Origin: Vulcanisaeta souniana JCM 11219
GTDB lineage: Archaea > Thermoproteota > Thermoprotei > Thermoproteales > Thermocladiaceae
Direction: 5' to 3'
NCBI RefSeq assembly: GCF_026000775.1
Contig: NZ_AP026830.1
Span: 1,263,056 to 1,327,055, forward strand
Length of the DNA stretch: 64,000 bases
The position numbers were made by a program, and so were the translations under genes. Of the stretch, positions 26,835 to 36,964 are shown in pieces. Within the stretch, counting starts at the first letter, position 1. Each line of letters begins with the position of its first letter. The notes below the pieces were generated by a model, which worked only from the letters and a program-made list of their open reading frames with translations, ran no database searches and was not told the origin of the DNA.

Positions 26835-27161
26835 CGTTTCCTCCTCGAGAACGGCCTAATTTCTCCAATTTTAAACCCGACCAAACATATTCATCCAATA
26901 TTACAAAACCACTTAATAATTCAGCTCTCAGCCTCTCATCATTTAACAGGGAAACATAACTCAGAGGGCTCTAAACTCGTCACACAAATTAATCACGCAT
27001 TAAAGGTAAAAAGTCTTATCCCTGGATCTTAACTAAAGAGATAGGTATTTCTCACAACCCTATTAAATGCTTCAGTATAGAACCGATTCCTCATCGCTCC
27101 CCAAACTCGACACTCATCATTCGTAATCCTTTTATGGCTCCTTACCCTATTACCCCCTTGT
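26835..27161. other. Intergenic gap with no recognised gene
   Basis: 327 nt between S10 and the first M16 protease gene. I checked both strands for tRNA, box C/D and ORF signals and saw no convincing one. The last 35 nt hold the promoter of the protease gene, with TTTTATGG about 29 nt before its ATG. Confidence 0.5.
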
Positions 27162-28406
27162 ATGGTGCGTATCTTCAGGTTGGGTAATGGACTGACGGTG
27201 ATTGCTCATCACATGCCCATTGACGTTGTTGCGATCTATGCCTTCTACAACGTGGGCGCCAAGAATGAGTACCCAGGCGTATTTGGGGGCTCGCATTTGG
27301 TTGAGCACATGCTCTTTAGGAGGATTGAGGGATTGAGAGGCAGTGTCGATGAGTTAATAGAAGGTGTTGGTGGTTATTTTAATGGGTTTACGAATTACGA
27401 TTACACAGCCTACGTCGAGGTACTGCCCACGGAGTATGCAGAGTTGGGTTTTGAAATTGAGAGTAAGAGAATGATAAATGCGGCTTTTGACTCTGGCGAA
27501 TTCGAGCTAGAGAGGAAGATTGTGCTTAGCGAATTTGATATGAATGAGAACGACCCAGACTTCAGACTCATGTATAGGGCCTCGATGATTGCCTGGGACA
27601 CACATCCATATAGGTATGCGGTCATTGGTTTGAGGGATGACCTTAATAGGGTGTCCAGGGATGAATTGTTTAGGTATTATAGGCGTTATTATAACCCTGG
27701 TAATGCTGTGTTGGTTGTGGTTGGTGGGTTGAGTGAGGATAAAGCCACGGAACTAGCCAATAAGTACTTCGGCAATATAGGATCCGGTGGTGAATCAGGA
27801 GCCGTTAAGCCCTGGGATGATGGATTACAGGGTAGAGTCAGGGTTGAGTTAAAGGCATTAAGCGACGAGACACCCAGGCTATTAATCACGTTCAAAGTCC
27901 CTGGGGCACACGACATTGATGGCTTGAGGAGACTTATCCTCATGGATTTCGTAGTTTCGGGTGATAGGGCCTTTGTCTATGGCTTAACGAGTAGGGAGCC
28001 CATGGCTGTTCCAAGATCATCAAGGCTATACAGGATTGTTGAGGAGGGCCTTGGAGATGCTGTTTATAGTTATTATGAGGTAACGTACATGAATAACCTA
28101 TACTCCATAATCATTTATAATGTTAAGGACCCCGACAAGGTGATTATGAGAGTTGAGGAATTGATTGCGGAGAGACCGAGTGAAGATGAGCTGGGCTTTG
28201 CCAAAGAGAGAATAAGGACTAGGTTAGCCTTCTCCATGGACTCACCAAGTAAGTTAGGTCAGATTTACGGTTTATCGCAGTTATTTATGGGTGATCCGAG
28301 GATGTTAGTCTCGATAATTGAGAATGCCACGAAAATAGGCGACACCGAGTATGTGAATTTTGTGGATAAATTATTAGGTAGGTCTATATCGATAATTTAT
28401 AGGTGA
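27162..28406 (+). CDS. M16 family zinc peptidase, catalytic subunit
   Basis: A 414-residue protease of the insulinase/processing-peptidase family. The inverted zinc motif HLVEH is at residues 45-49 (FGGSHLVEHMLFRR), with the third ligand expected in RKIVLSEFDMNENDPD about 77 residues on. Many archaeal and bacterial M16 enzymes are heterodimers of an active and an inactive chain; the next gene, 5 nt downstream, supplies the second. A TATA-like box lies about 29 nt upstream of the ATG. Confidence 0.88.
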   Translation: MVRIFRLGNGLTVIAHHMPIDVVAIYAFYNVGAKNEYPGVFGGSHLVEHMLFRRIEGLRGSVDELIEGVGGYFNGFTNYDYTAYVEVLPTEYAELGFEIESKRMINAAFDSGEFELERKIVLSEFDMNENDPDFRLMYRASMIAWDTHPYRYAVIGLRDDLNRVSRDELFRYYRRYYNPGNAVLVVVGGLSEDKATELANKYFGNIGSGGESGAVKPWDDGLQGRVRVELKALSDETPRLLITFKVPGAHDIDGLRRLILMDFVVSGDRAFVYGLTSREPMAVPRSSRLYRIVEEGLGDAVYSYYEVTYMNNLYSIIIYNVKDPDKVIMRVEELIAERPSEDELGFAKERIRTRLAFSMDSPSKLGQIYGLSQLFMGDPRMLVSIIENATKIGDTEYVNFVDKLLGRSISIIYR

Positions 28407-28411
28407 TAACC

Positions 28412-29518
28412 ATGGCAAACAAATTATTCATTAGGTCGCCTGTTAAGGACGTGGTCGTACTCGACATTAAATTAAACCTAGGCTCGCTGCAGGAGCTTCA
28501 TCCTGGGATTACAAATGTATTGATACCGCTATGGAGGATGAGTGGTTACGCCAAGGAACTTGAGAGGATTGGGATATCATTCTCCTTTGAAAAGGGGCTT
28601 GACGCATTAACCCTTAGGGTTAAGGCTAGATACTCCGTCATTAATAAGGCCATGAAGCTTATCGAGGACATGCTGCTGAACCCGTTCATTGATAGGCTTG
28701 ATGACGCTATTAGAGAGGCAAGGACGAGCGTAATCATCAATAGAGAGGATACGACGGTCAGGTCAGTGGCTGAGGCGTTGAAGGTATTATTTAATGATCA
28801 CCCATACTCAAGGCATCCAATTGCTTATGATTATAAGTTTAGTGATATTACGAAGGACTATATTAAAGGCGCCATTGATGCATTAAGGGTGTTATCATTA
28901 ACTGTAGTGACTCCAGAAGATCACTTGGAGATTAACCTGCCGTTCACGAGCTACGTTAAGGTGCCCATTAACAGATTTGGGAGTGGTGATGTCGATATTA
29001 GGCTTGAGGGTAAGGTGCAGACCACGGTGGCCATTGCATATCCAAGTTATGATGTTATGGACCTTGAGGGTTCCTTCAGAGTTACGGTGATGAATACTAT
29101 ACTTGGCGGCATGGGCCTAATATCGAGGCTTTACAAGGAGGTTAGAGTGAAGAGGGGATTAGCTTACTATGCGTACTCCATGTATTGGCCGTTGGGTAGC
29201 TCAGGAGTCCTCATTGCAATGGCTGGTGTGCGCAGGGAGGTCCTTAGGGATGCCCTTAATGTAATGCTCAACGTTATGAGTAACTCGGTCATTTCGGAGG
29301 AGGAGTTAAGGATGGCTGTTAGGAATAGGGTTGGTAGGCTTAAGGTAACTGGTGAGTCACCGGAGGGTTTAACGATGCTCTATTCGGTGATACCAACCTA
29401 CGACTTACCAACTGATTATTATGAGAGGTTCATTGATTATATAAGTAGGTTAAGATCTGAGGATATTTCGAGGGAATTAAGGAATCTTTCGAAACCCACC
29501 ATCGCAGTGGTTGGTTAA
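28412..29518 (+). CDS. M16 family partner subunit, non-catalytic
   Basis: About 368 residues. It has the M16 fold (FNDHPYSRHPIAYDYKFSDIT, MNTILGGMGLISRLYKEVRVKRGLAYYAYS) but no HxxEH in the N-terminal half, so it should be the inactive chain. An AGGTGAT sequence at 28399-28405 overlaps the stop of the upstream gene and is well spaced for ATG 28412, which I prefer over the GTG at 28403. The pair probably forms one heterodimeric protease; substrate unknown. Confidence 0.85.
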   Translation: MANKLFIRSPVKDVVVLDIKLNLGSLQELHPGITNVLIPLWRMSGYAKELERIGISFSFEKGLDALTLRVKARYSVINKAMKLIEDMLLNPFIDRLDDAIREARTSVIINREDTTVRSVAEALKVLFNDHPYSRHPIAYDYKFSDITKDYIKGAIDALRVLSLTVVTPEDHLEINLPFTSYVKVPINRFGSGDVDIRLEGKVQTTVAIAYPSYDVMDLEGSFRVTVMNTILGGMGLISRLYKEVRVKRGLAYYAYSMYWPLGSSGVLIAMAGVRREVLRDALNVMLNVMSNSVISEEELRMAVRNRVGRLKVTGESPEGLTMLYSVIPTYDLPTDYYERFIDYISRLRSEDISRELRNLSKPTIAVVG

Positions 29519-29571
29519 CTATATAGGTTATTGAGGGTAAGGCTTATTAATACATAGGGTTTAGGAAGGAC

Positions 29572-30785
29572 GTGAATTCCTTAAACCGGTACTTAGGAAA
29601 CCCAGTAAAATCGCGCTTGCCTACTCAGGAGGTCTTGATACAACAGTAGCCATTCGCTGGCTCAAGGAGAGGTTTAATGCCGAGGTTATAACAGTTACGG
29701 TGGATGTTGGGCAGGACGATGACTTAAAGGACATTGAGGAGAGGGCATATAAGGCTGGTGCGGTTAAGCACTACGCCATTGATGCGAAGAAGGACTTCGC
29801 CGAGGGACCCATAGCAATGGCAATAATGGCTAATGCTCTCTATGAGGATAAGTACCCATTGGGGACGGCACTGGCTAGGCCATTAATTGCCGAGAAGATC
29901 ATTGAAGTGGCTAAAAGGGAGGGTTGTGATGCCGTGGCTCATGGATCCACGTCCAAGGGCAATGACCAGGTCAGATTCAATGAGACGTTGATGGCGTTGG
30001 CGCCTGACCTCATGATAATAGAACCAGCGAAGATTTGGGGAATGAATAGGGCCGAGGAGGTTGAGTACGCCAAGAAACACGGTATACCAATACCCAATAT
30101 ACATAGTAGGTTTAGTATTGATGATAACCTTTGGTCAAGGAGTATAGAGGGCCATGAGACTGATGACCCTAGTGCTGAGGTCCCTGAGGACGCCTTTAAG
30201 TGGACTGTACCGCCTGAGAAGGTCAGCGAACCGCTGATTCTCGAGGTTGAGTTTAGGGAGGGCCTGCCCGTGGCTGTCAATGGTGAGAGGATGGACCTAG
30301 TTGGTTTGATATCGCTCCTAAATAAGGTGGTCGGTGCGCATGGTTTTGGCAGGGTTGATCACGTAGAGAATAGGGTCGTTGGTTTTAAGTCCAGGGAGGT
30401 ATACGAGGCACCAGCTGCATTAACGCTTATTGAGGCTCATAGGGATCTGGAGAAGCTCATCTATACGCCGCTTGAGTATAGGTTCAAGAAGTTTATTGAT
30501 CAGGAATGGACTGACCTGGTTTATGGTGGTTTATGGCATGAGCCACTGCGTGAGGAGCTTAGCGATTTCGCTAAGTCCATGAATAGGTGGGTTAGTGGTG
30601 TAGTTAAGGTTAAGGTTTTTGGTGGCTTAACGATTATTGGTAGGGAGAGCCCATACGCAAGCTATAGTAAGGATCTTGTCGATTACGTGAGTGGTTGGTA
30701 CCCAAGCGAGGAGGAGGCCAGGGGCTTCATAAGGATGCATGTACTACACTCACTAACCGCCTATAGAACCAGGCATAAAGCCTAG
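29572..30785 (+). CDS. argG: Argininosuccinate synthase, with a frame break near the start
   Basis: Joins citrulline and aspartate with ATP. The coding frame contains the essential PP-loop [18 protein letters not shown], upstream of the first in-frame start (GTG 29700), so a start at 29700 would give a dead enzyme. The body has [25 protein letters not shown] and [22 protein letters not shown]. The frame is open upstream to about 29566 but has no ATG, GTG or TTG. The promoter (CTTATTAATA, about 29543-29552) points to a leaderless GTG at 29572 that reads another frame. One extra base, for example in AAAA before TCGCGCTT, would give [12 protein letters not shown]. Either frameshifting, unusual initiation or a sequence error. 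Confidence 0.92.
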
Positions 30786-30827
30786 GGAAACTATTGTTAA
30801 AAAGCCCTCAGTTAAAAATACATCAAT

Positions 30828-31934
30828 ATGGGTTCTTCAGAGGTCAGGACTACGCATGTGGGTAGTTTACCAAGGCCGCTAAACCTAGCTTCTCAGGACC
30901 TAGACAAGGCCATTGAGGACATAGTCAGGGCGCAGGTCGAGATTGGGCTTGATGAAGTTAATGACGGTGAGTACAGACGTCAATCATTCATTAGCGACTT
31001 AACGGAACTACCAGGCTTTGGTGTCACAGAGCTTTATTGGGAGAATTCAGCCGGCGATAGGAGGTTCATACCAGTCATATCGAGGACCATAGGGTACGAT
31101 CCAAACAAACCAATACTGGCTAGGGAAGTCGATGGAATCAAGAGGGCCCTTGAGAAGATTGGCGTTAGGAGGAGGATTAAAGTGACGATACTCGCACCGA
31201 GTTTCATGGCTAGGGTTTACCCAGATCCCGACTGGATACCTGCGAGGCCCAGAGAACTCATTGAAAAGTACCGTCAACAAGTCAGGCAGTATTACCCAAC
31301 AATTGATGATTACCTGGATGATGTTAAGAGGATAATAATTAACGAGGTTAGGGCGGCGCTTGATGCAGGCGCTGACGTTATCCAATTTGATGCACCAGAT
31401 ATACTGCAATTCGATGTTTACGGTGAGTATAACCCAGACAAGAACAGAGCGAGGGATCGTGTTAGGAGGGCCGTGGAGCTTAACAATGAGCTTCTCTCTA
31501 AATTACCTGCCGAGTACCTTGAGATCCACTCTTGCTGGGGGAACTTTAACAACTCGCAATTTAATACGCTTGGTCATTATGATGATGCATTGCCTGAGCT
31601 CTATGACTTGAAGGTCGGTGTTTTGGGGCCATTTGAGGTGTTTGATGGTATTAGGGATTTTGAGGAGCTAAAGTACTTCAAGCAATACGCGGTACCCAAG
31701 GACAAGAAACTGGCGCTTGGCATTGTTAGCGTTAAGTCGAGGAATGTGGAGCCCGTGGAGGTCATTAGGAGAAGGTATGAGGCGGCGTTGGGGGTGGTCA
31801 ACGACGACCCAAGTAAGTTAATGGTAGCCCCTGGATGCGGCTTTGCTTCGAGCGCCACTAATCCCGTGCAGACTCCCGAATCTGCGCGACGTAAATTAAG
31901 AAATATGGTACTCGCAGTAAAGGGTTCTCAATAA
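30828..31934 (+). CDS. MetE-like methyltransferase (core methionine synthase domain)
   Basis: 368 residues equal to the C-terminal, zinc-binding half of cobalamin-independent methionine synthase, as in archaeal core MetE. It starts RTTHVGSLPRP, with zinc ligands expected in EIHSCWGNFN (His-x-Cys) and VAPGCGFASS. AGADVIQFDAPDIL is also typical. Such proteins use corrinoid-bound or other simple methyl donors rather than folate triglutamate. A broken copy of its central third lies near 53 kb. A TATA-like GTTAAAAAT precedes the ATG. The downstream neighbour is a HEPN-like gene. Confidence 0.85.
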   Translation: MGSSEVRTTHVGSLPRPLNLASQDLDKAIEDIVRAQVEIGLDEVNDGEYRRQSFISDLTELPGFGVTELYWENSAGDRRFIPVISRTIGYDPNKPILAREVDGIKRALEKIGVRRRIKVTILAPSFMARVYPDPDWIPARPRELIEKYRQQVRQYYPTIDDYLDDVKRIIINEVRAALDAGADVIQFDAPDILQFDVYGEYNPDKNRARDRVRRAVELNNELLSKLPAEYLEIHSCWGNFNNSQFNTLGHYDDALPELYDLKVGVLGPFEVFDGIRDFEELKYFKQYAVPKDKKLALGIVSVKSRNVEPVEVIRRRYEAALGVVNDDPSKLMVAPGCGFASSATNPVQTPESARRKLRNMVLAVKGSQ

Positions 31935-32010
31935 TTTTCTCATTGTTAGGCATGTTAAAACACTAGGTAGACTTATTAATCTTCATCTTATTTTTACTAG
32001 GGGATCTTTA

Positions 32011-32490
32011 ATGCAGTTACCGAAGCCATGGTATAGCCCTAAGGAGTACAGGAAAATTAGAATTGACGAAGCCAGAAGTGAGTTAGAGCTTGCTAAGAGG
32101 TTCCTTGAGGAGGGTCTTATTAGGAATGCGGCTAGTAAAGCATTTCAAGCGTGGAAGGCCCTAGTGGCTGCATTGGCTGTTGATAAGAGGGATGAGTTAA
32201 GTAAGGTCTTTAGTGGTAAGGTTAGGTTGAGGGGTAGGAGAGAGCGTGTTGATAGGGTTGATTGGGTAATAGCGGTTATGCCGACGAGTTACCTGAAGGA
32301 TGTGGCTATGATCATCGGCGGTAAGGTTGACCTACTCACGGATAAGGCCTTATGGATTCATCAGTATCAGTACAATGGCCCTGACCCGGAGAGGGTCCTT
32401 AGCCCTTACGGAGACGATGATTCTGCTAGGAGAGATATTGAGACATTAATTAGGGAGATGGAGGACATTCTACGTAGCATTGGTCAATGA
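32011..32490 (+). CDS. PaREP1/HEPN-like protein
   Basis: A 159-residue all-helical protein. IDEARSELELAKRFLEEGLIRNAASKAFQAWKALVAALA is the typical first half of PaREP1/PaREP8 proteins, a HEPN-related family expanded in Thermoproteales. The R-x4-6-H type RNase motif is not clear. It lies between the MetE-like gene and argH with its own TATA-like element. Function of the family is not settled; toxin-like or nucleotide-binding roles are inference only. Confidence 0.75.
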   Translation: MQLPKPWYSPKEYRKIRIDEARSELELAKRFLEEGLIRNAASKAFQAWKALVAALAVDKRDELSKVFSGKVRLRGRRERVDRVDWVIAVMPTSYLKDVAMIIGGKVDLLTDKALWIHQYQYNGPDPERVLSPYGDDDSARRDIETLIREMEDILRSIGQ

Positions 32491-32522
32491 AATACTTAAA
32501 ACGTGACTTCTGACTTAACCCT

Positions 32523-33875
32523 GTGTATCGCAGGGAGTTACTTGGGGCTGGAAGTATTGATAAGATTAGTTATACGTCATCAATTATCGATGATTCCGAG
32601 ATTTTTAAGTACGTGATAATTACTCTCATTGCGCATGTTAATGAGCTTGAGAGAATTAGCGTGATTAACAGTGATGTGGCTGGGAGGATTAGGGATGCCC
32701 TTAGGGATATTTGGCGTGGTGGTTATGAGCAAGGTAAATTGACTGGTTATGAGGATGTCCATGAGTATATCGAGGCAGAATTGATCAGGAGATTGGGTAG
32801 CATTGGTGGTTGGATTGGTATTGGCAGGTCTAGGAATGACCACGTGACAACAGCAATTAGGCTTAGGCTTAGGAGGGCCTTACTTGACCTAATGCTCACT
32901 ACGCTCAGGCTTAGGGAGGTCGCCCTTAACAAGGCTGTTGAGGGGCATGATAAGGTGATCATAGGCTCTACCCATAGGCAGCCAGCTCAAGTGACTACGC
33001 TGGGTCACTACATGCTTTATCTGGACGACTTAACGAGGGACTTCCTCAACGAATTAATGCATGTGTTTGAATTGGTAAATAAGTCGCCACTGGGTTCTGG
33101 GCCGCTTGCCGGTACCATGGTTGGTATCGATAGGTTTAGGGAGGCCAAGGAGATGGGGTTTGACGGTGTTGTCGATAATACGATATACGCGACCGGCTCC
33201 AGGTACTTCATTATATCGGCGGCGTCAATAATCGTTAATTACTTGGTTGAGATTGGCAGGTTCATTAATAACCTTGAGATGTGGCTGATGCCGCAACTAA
33301 GTTATGTAAGTGCTGACCCGAGCCACCTAGCCACGAGTAGTATCATGCCCCATAAGAGGAATCCAGCCACTCTGGAGGTTTTTAGGGCTAGGATTGGGGA
33401 GGCCGTGGGTCACCTAATGGCTATGTACTCAATACTAAGGCCTGTGGAGTCGGGTTATCAACTTGATCTTCAGGAATTAACTAGGCACTTGTGGTCAATC
33501 ATTAGGATTGCCAGTGAGGGTCTCTCGATGTTTACGGACTTCATAAGTAGCGTTAAGGTTAATGATGAAGGGGTTAAGGAGTCCCTAAATAAGTATGTAG
33601 TCACGGCTGCCGAGTACGCGGAGGTGGTGGCAATGAGGGAGGGGAGACCGTTTAGGGATGTGTATAATGAGGTGGCCAGGGGATTAAGGAGCGGCACTAG
33701 GGTTGGCCTTGATGTGAATAATGCGCTGATGAAGCCTGTGCATGGTTCATCAAATCCAAGCCTCATTACTGAGCATGCGACGGCTAGGCTTAATGAGGTT
33801 AGAGAGTTAACAGGAAGGGTGAATTCCATTATTAATAAACTTGACGAGATCGAGAATAAACTACTCAACACCTAA
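32523..33875 (+). CDS. argH: Argininosuccinate lyase
   Basis: Splits argininosuccinate into arginine and fumarate. 450 residues. The signature GSSIMPHKRNPATLE appears as ATSSIMPHKRNPATLE, with WIGIGRSRNDHVTTAIRLR and IIGSTHRQPAQVTTLGHYML upstream. The start is GTG 32523, 27 nt from the TATA box TACTTAAAAC, so leaderless. It overlaps the end of carB by 4 nt, convergently. Confidence 0.95.
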   Translation: MYRRELLGAGSIDKISYTSSIIDDSEIFKYVIITLIAHVNELERISVINSDVAGRIRDALRDIWRGGYEQGKLTGYEDVHEYIEAELIRRLGSIGGWIGIGRSRNDHVTTAIRLRLRRALLDLMLTTLRLREVALNKAVEGHDKVIIGSTHRQPAQVTTLGHYMLYLDDLTRDFLNELMHVFELVNKSPLGSGPLAGTMVGIDRFREAKEMGFDGVVDNTIYATGSRYFIISAASIIVNYLVEIGRFINNLEMWLMPQLSYVSADPSHLATSSIMPHKRNPATLEVFRARIGEAVGHLMAMYSILRPVESGYQLDLQELTRHLWSIIRIASEGLSMFTDFISSVKVNDEGVKESLNKYVVTAAEYAEVVAMREGRPFRDVYNEVARGLRSGTRVGLDVNNALMKPVHGSSNPSLITEHATARLNEVRELTGRVNSIINKLDEIENKLLNT

Positions 33876-36800
33876 CTAAGCTCGGTCTCTAGTAACTCCT
33901 CAATTACATACTTCCCGCTCCTCATTAACCATTCAAAGGCTCTTGTTAACTCAAGCCCTAGGCTTGGGTGTAGGATTATTGGCGTTGCAGTGTCTGCGGC
34001 AAGCCTACGTGTTGTGTAATCCACATCCCTAGTGTCCCCTCCAGTGATTAGTATGTCTACGGATCCCTGCTTAAGCAATACCTTAGTGTCCTCCGTGTCA
34101 TCCAGGACAATAAGCCACCTGCTTAGGCGGTTCCTTATTTCGTCGATGGCTTTTACGAATCTTTCATCGTATGTATAGACCAAGGCATTTTTCTTGGGTA
34201 CCTTTGACGGCATTGTTGAAAGCCATGCCTTCAATAATGCCTCCTCAAGGGCTCTGCCACTCGATGCAACCTCGCCCGTACTATACATAACAGGCCCAAG
34301 CCTTGGGTATGAACCCCTAACCCTGCTCCAAGCGAATTGACTTGCCTTAACCCACCAACGCCTAGGCCTAAGCACCATAAAGTCTCTATCCATGTTTAGC
34401 CCATTTAATGCAGCCTTTACTGATAGATTCATTAGATTGACCCCAGTTGCCTTGCTGGTGAATGGCATTGATCTACTGGCCCTAATGTTAGCCTCTATGA
34501 TGTATAGCTTATCCCTAGCTATGAACTGCATGTTGAATGGGCCAACAACACTTAATGCCCTGGCTATCCTAAGGGATGCCTCAGCCATCCTGGTTCTCCA
34601 TGTTTCATTAAGCCTATAGTCAAGTCCCCTTGGTGGTATAACCATTGTGCTATCACCAGAGTGTACACCTGGCGGTTCTATGTGTTCCACGGGCACCACT
34701 ATGGCTGACTTACCGTCACTGGTTCCATCAGCCTCAGCCTCCACGCCGTCACCAATGAATTTAGACACGACAACCGGGTGCTCAGGGCTTATCCTCGCTG
34801 CCTTAGTAACGTAATTAAGCAATTCCTGCCTATTCCCTGCAATACCCATGTAGGTACCGCCAAGTACGTAACTGGGCCTAACAATGACTGGGTAGTCCAA
34901 CCACCTCTCTACGAGTCCTATTAATTCCTCAATGGTAGATGCATAGGCCCAGGGGGGTTGATCAAGACCTAATTCATCAAGTAATTTCGAGAACTTGGAC
35001 CTATCCTCCGCTAAATCCACGGACTCGGGGCTTGTACCCAGTATCCTAGTGCCGCTATTTAACCAAGACCTGGCTTTACCATAGAGCCTTTGCCCAATTT
35101 GGCCACCAGCCCATAGAACAACGAATTTAGGTCTTTCCTTAATCAGTATGTTACCTAGCGTTTCTGGGGTTAGTTGATCAAAGAATAACTTATCAGCAAA
35201 GTCCCAGTCAGTGGACACGGTCTCGGGATTATAATTAAGAACCCCAATCCTATAACCAAGTCTCTTGAGCATTAGGGCGGTGTTAACCACCGACCAGTCA
35301 AATTCAACACTAATCCCAATCCTGAAGACTCCAGCTCCGGTGATCACTGCATCCACGTTGGGCCCCGTGTCATCATCGACATCACCACCATGGGTTAAGT
35401 ACAGGTAATTAGTAGCGGCAGGCCACTCGCCGGCCAATGTATCGATTTGCTTAACGACAGGTTGCCTCTTCAGTGGCTTATCACCAAGTGCCTTCCTTAG
35501 TTGATCCTCACTGAAGCCGAGTACGTAGGCCTCCTCAAGTGGTAACGGTTCACCTCTCCTTAACCCCTCGTAGAAGTCAACGACTCTCCTAATGGAGTAA
35601 AGGAAGAACTTATCAACGCCAGTCCACTCGTTAATCTCATCAACCGAGAAACCCTCCCTAAGGAGAACAGCGGCGTAAAGGAACCAATAGGGTCTCCTCT
35701 CCTTAACCATCCTAACTGCCTCCTCAATACTCGCCTCGTTATATATCCTGCCGCCCACGAGGCCTGGTTCACCGATGTCAAGCATCCTAACGGCCTTTTG
35801 CCAAGCCTCCTCAAGCGTCCTCCCAATGCCCATGACCTCGCCAATGCTCATCATCTCCGGGCCCAGGGGCTCATCAACGCTGAATCTATCGTTTTCCCAC
35901 CTTGGTATTTTCACAACGATGTAGTCAAGGCTTGGTTCGAAGGCAGCCACGGTCTTGCCCGTCACCTTATTAATTAACTCGCTTAATCTATAACCAAGTG
36001 TTAGCTTGGCCGCTATGTACGCCAGTGGATACCCAGAGGCCTTGCTGGCCAGGGCGCTTGACCTACTCATCCTCGGGTTTGTCTCTATTACATACATCTC
36101 CTGGCCTCTGGGATTAATTGCAACCTGGACGTTGCATTCACCAACTAGGTTTATGGCTCTCGCCACGCCTATTGATATTAGTCTTGCTCTTTGATACTCG
36201 TCATTAGTTAGAGTTAGGCAAGGTGCAACAACCACAGAGTCTCCGGTGTGGATTCCCATCGGGTCTATGTTCTCCATGCAAACCACGGCAACGGACCCGC
36301 CATACTGATCCCTCATTACCTCAAACTCAATCTCCTTCCAACCACCTATGTACTTCTCGATAAGGACCTCCTTGATCTCACTCATGGCCAGGGACTTGTG
36401 GTATTTACTGACTAGTTCGTTATCATCATGGGCAACAAAGGCCCCTGCGCCACCCAGGTTGAAGGATACCCTCGCAAGTACGGGGTAGCCTAATTCCCTG
36501 GCTGTTAATAATGCCTCATTAAGCGAGTACGTGGTTTTTGAGGGTAGTACGGGTATCTCGTGCTTATTCATTAAGTCCTTAAACAACTGCCTACTCAGGG
36601 CTGACCTAATGCCCTCTATTGGCGTTCCCAGGACCTTAATGCCATACTTCTTAATTATGCCTATATCACTCAAGTTAATGCATGCCGATAGTGCTGTTTG
36701 CCCGCCAAAACCGCAGGCAATTGCATCCGGTCTTTCTCTCTCGATTACCATCGTCAGGAACTCAGGCTTTATTGGCACTAGGTAGACTTTATCGGCGAAC

Positions 36801-36964
36801 ACATGCGTTGTCTGTACAGTGGCCACGTTGGGGTTAACGAGGACCGTCGTTAGGCCCTCCTCCCTATATGCCTTGAGTGCCTGTATTCCGGAGTAATCGA
36901 ATTCGGCTGCCTCGGCTATCTTAATTGGGCCACTACCAATGATAAGCACCTTCCTAATGTCCAT
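33872..36964 (-). CDS. carB: Carbamoyl-phosphate synthase large subunit
   Basis: 1030 residues with two ATP-grasp halves. First half: GSGPIKIAEAAEFDYSGIQALKAYREEG, VNPNVATVQTTH, FGGQTALSAC, NLGGAGAFVA, VIETNPRMSRSSALASKASGYPLA. Second half: GVFRIGISVEFDWSVV, VNYNPETVSTDWDFAD-like, VRPSYVLGGTYMGIA, FIIEANIRASRSMPFTSKATG. It makes carbamoyl phosphate for arginine and pyrimidines. It overlaps carA by 11 nt, so the two are translationally coupled. Confidence 0.96.
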   Translation of the reverse strand: MDIRKVLIIGSGPIKIAEAAEFDYSGIQALKAYREEGLTTVLVNPNVATVQTTHVFADKVYLVPIKPEFLTMVIERERPDAIACGFGGQTALSACINLSDIGIIKKYGIKVLGTPIEGIRSALSRQLFKDLMNKHEIPVLPSKTTYSLNEALLTARELGYPVLARVSFNLGGAGAFVAHDDNELVSKYHKSLAMSEIKEVLIEKYIGGWKEIEFEVMRDQYGGSVAVVCMENIDPMGIHTGDSVVVAPCLTLTNDEYQRARLISIGVARAINLVGECNVQVAINPRGQEMYVIETNPRMSRSSALASKASGYPLAYIAAKLTLGYRLSELINKVTGKTVAAFEPSLDYIVVKIPRWENDRFSVDEPLGPEMMSIGEVMGIGRTLEEAWQKAVRMLDIGEPGLVGGRIYNEASIEEAVRMVKERRPYWFLYAAVLLREGFSVDEINEWTGVDKFFLYSIRRVVDFYEGLRRGEPLPLEEAYVLGFSEDQLRKALGDKPLKRQPVVKQIDTLAGEWPAATNYLYLTHGGDVDDDTGPNVDAVITGAGVFRIGISVEFDWSVVNTALMLKRLGYRIGVLNYNPETVSTDWDFADKLFFDQLTPETLGNILIKERPKFVVLWAGGQIGQRLYGKARSWLNSGTRILGTSPESVDLAEDRSKFSKLLDELGLDQPPWAYASTIEELIGLVERWLDYPVIVRPSYVLGGTYMGIAGNRQELLNYVTKAARISPEHPVVVSKFIGDGVEAEADGTSDGKSAIVVPVEHIEPPGVHSGDSTMVIPPRGLDYRLNETWRTRMAEASLRIARALSVVGPFNMQFIARDKLYIIEANIRASRSMPFTSKATGVNLMNLSVKAALNGLNMDRDFMVLRPRRWWVKASQFAWSRVRGSYPRLGPVMYSTGEVASSGRALEEALLKAWLSTMPSKVPKKNALVYTYDERFVKAIDEIRNRLSRWLIVLDDTEDTKVLLKQGSVDILITGGDTRDVDYTTRRLAADTATPIILHPSLGLELTRAFEWLMRSGKYVIEELLETELS

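Noticed and set aside
26930-27000. Box C/D-like ATGATGA and CTGA motifs on the minus strand downstream of S10
   Set aside because: The spacing between boxes (4 nt, then long gaps) does not allow a guide of normal length.
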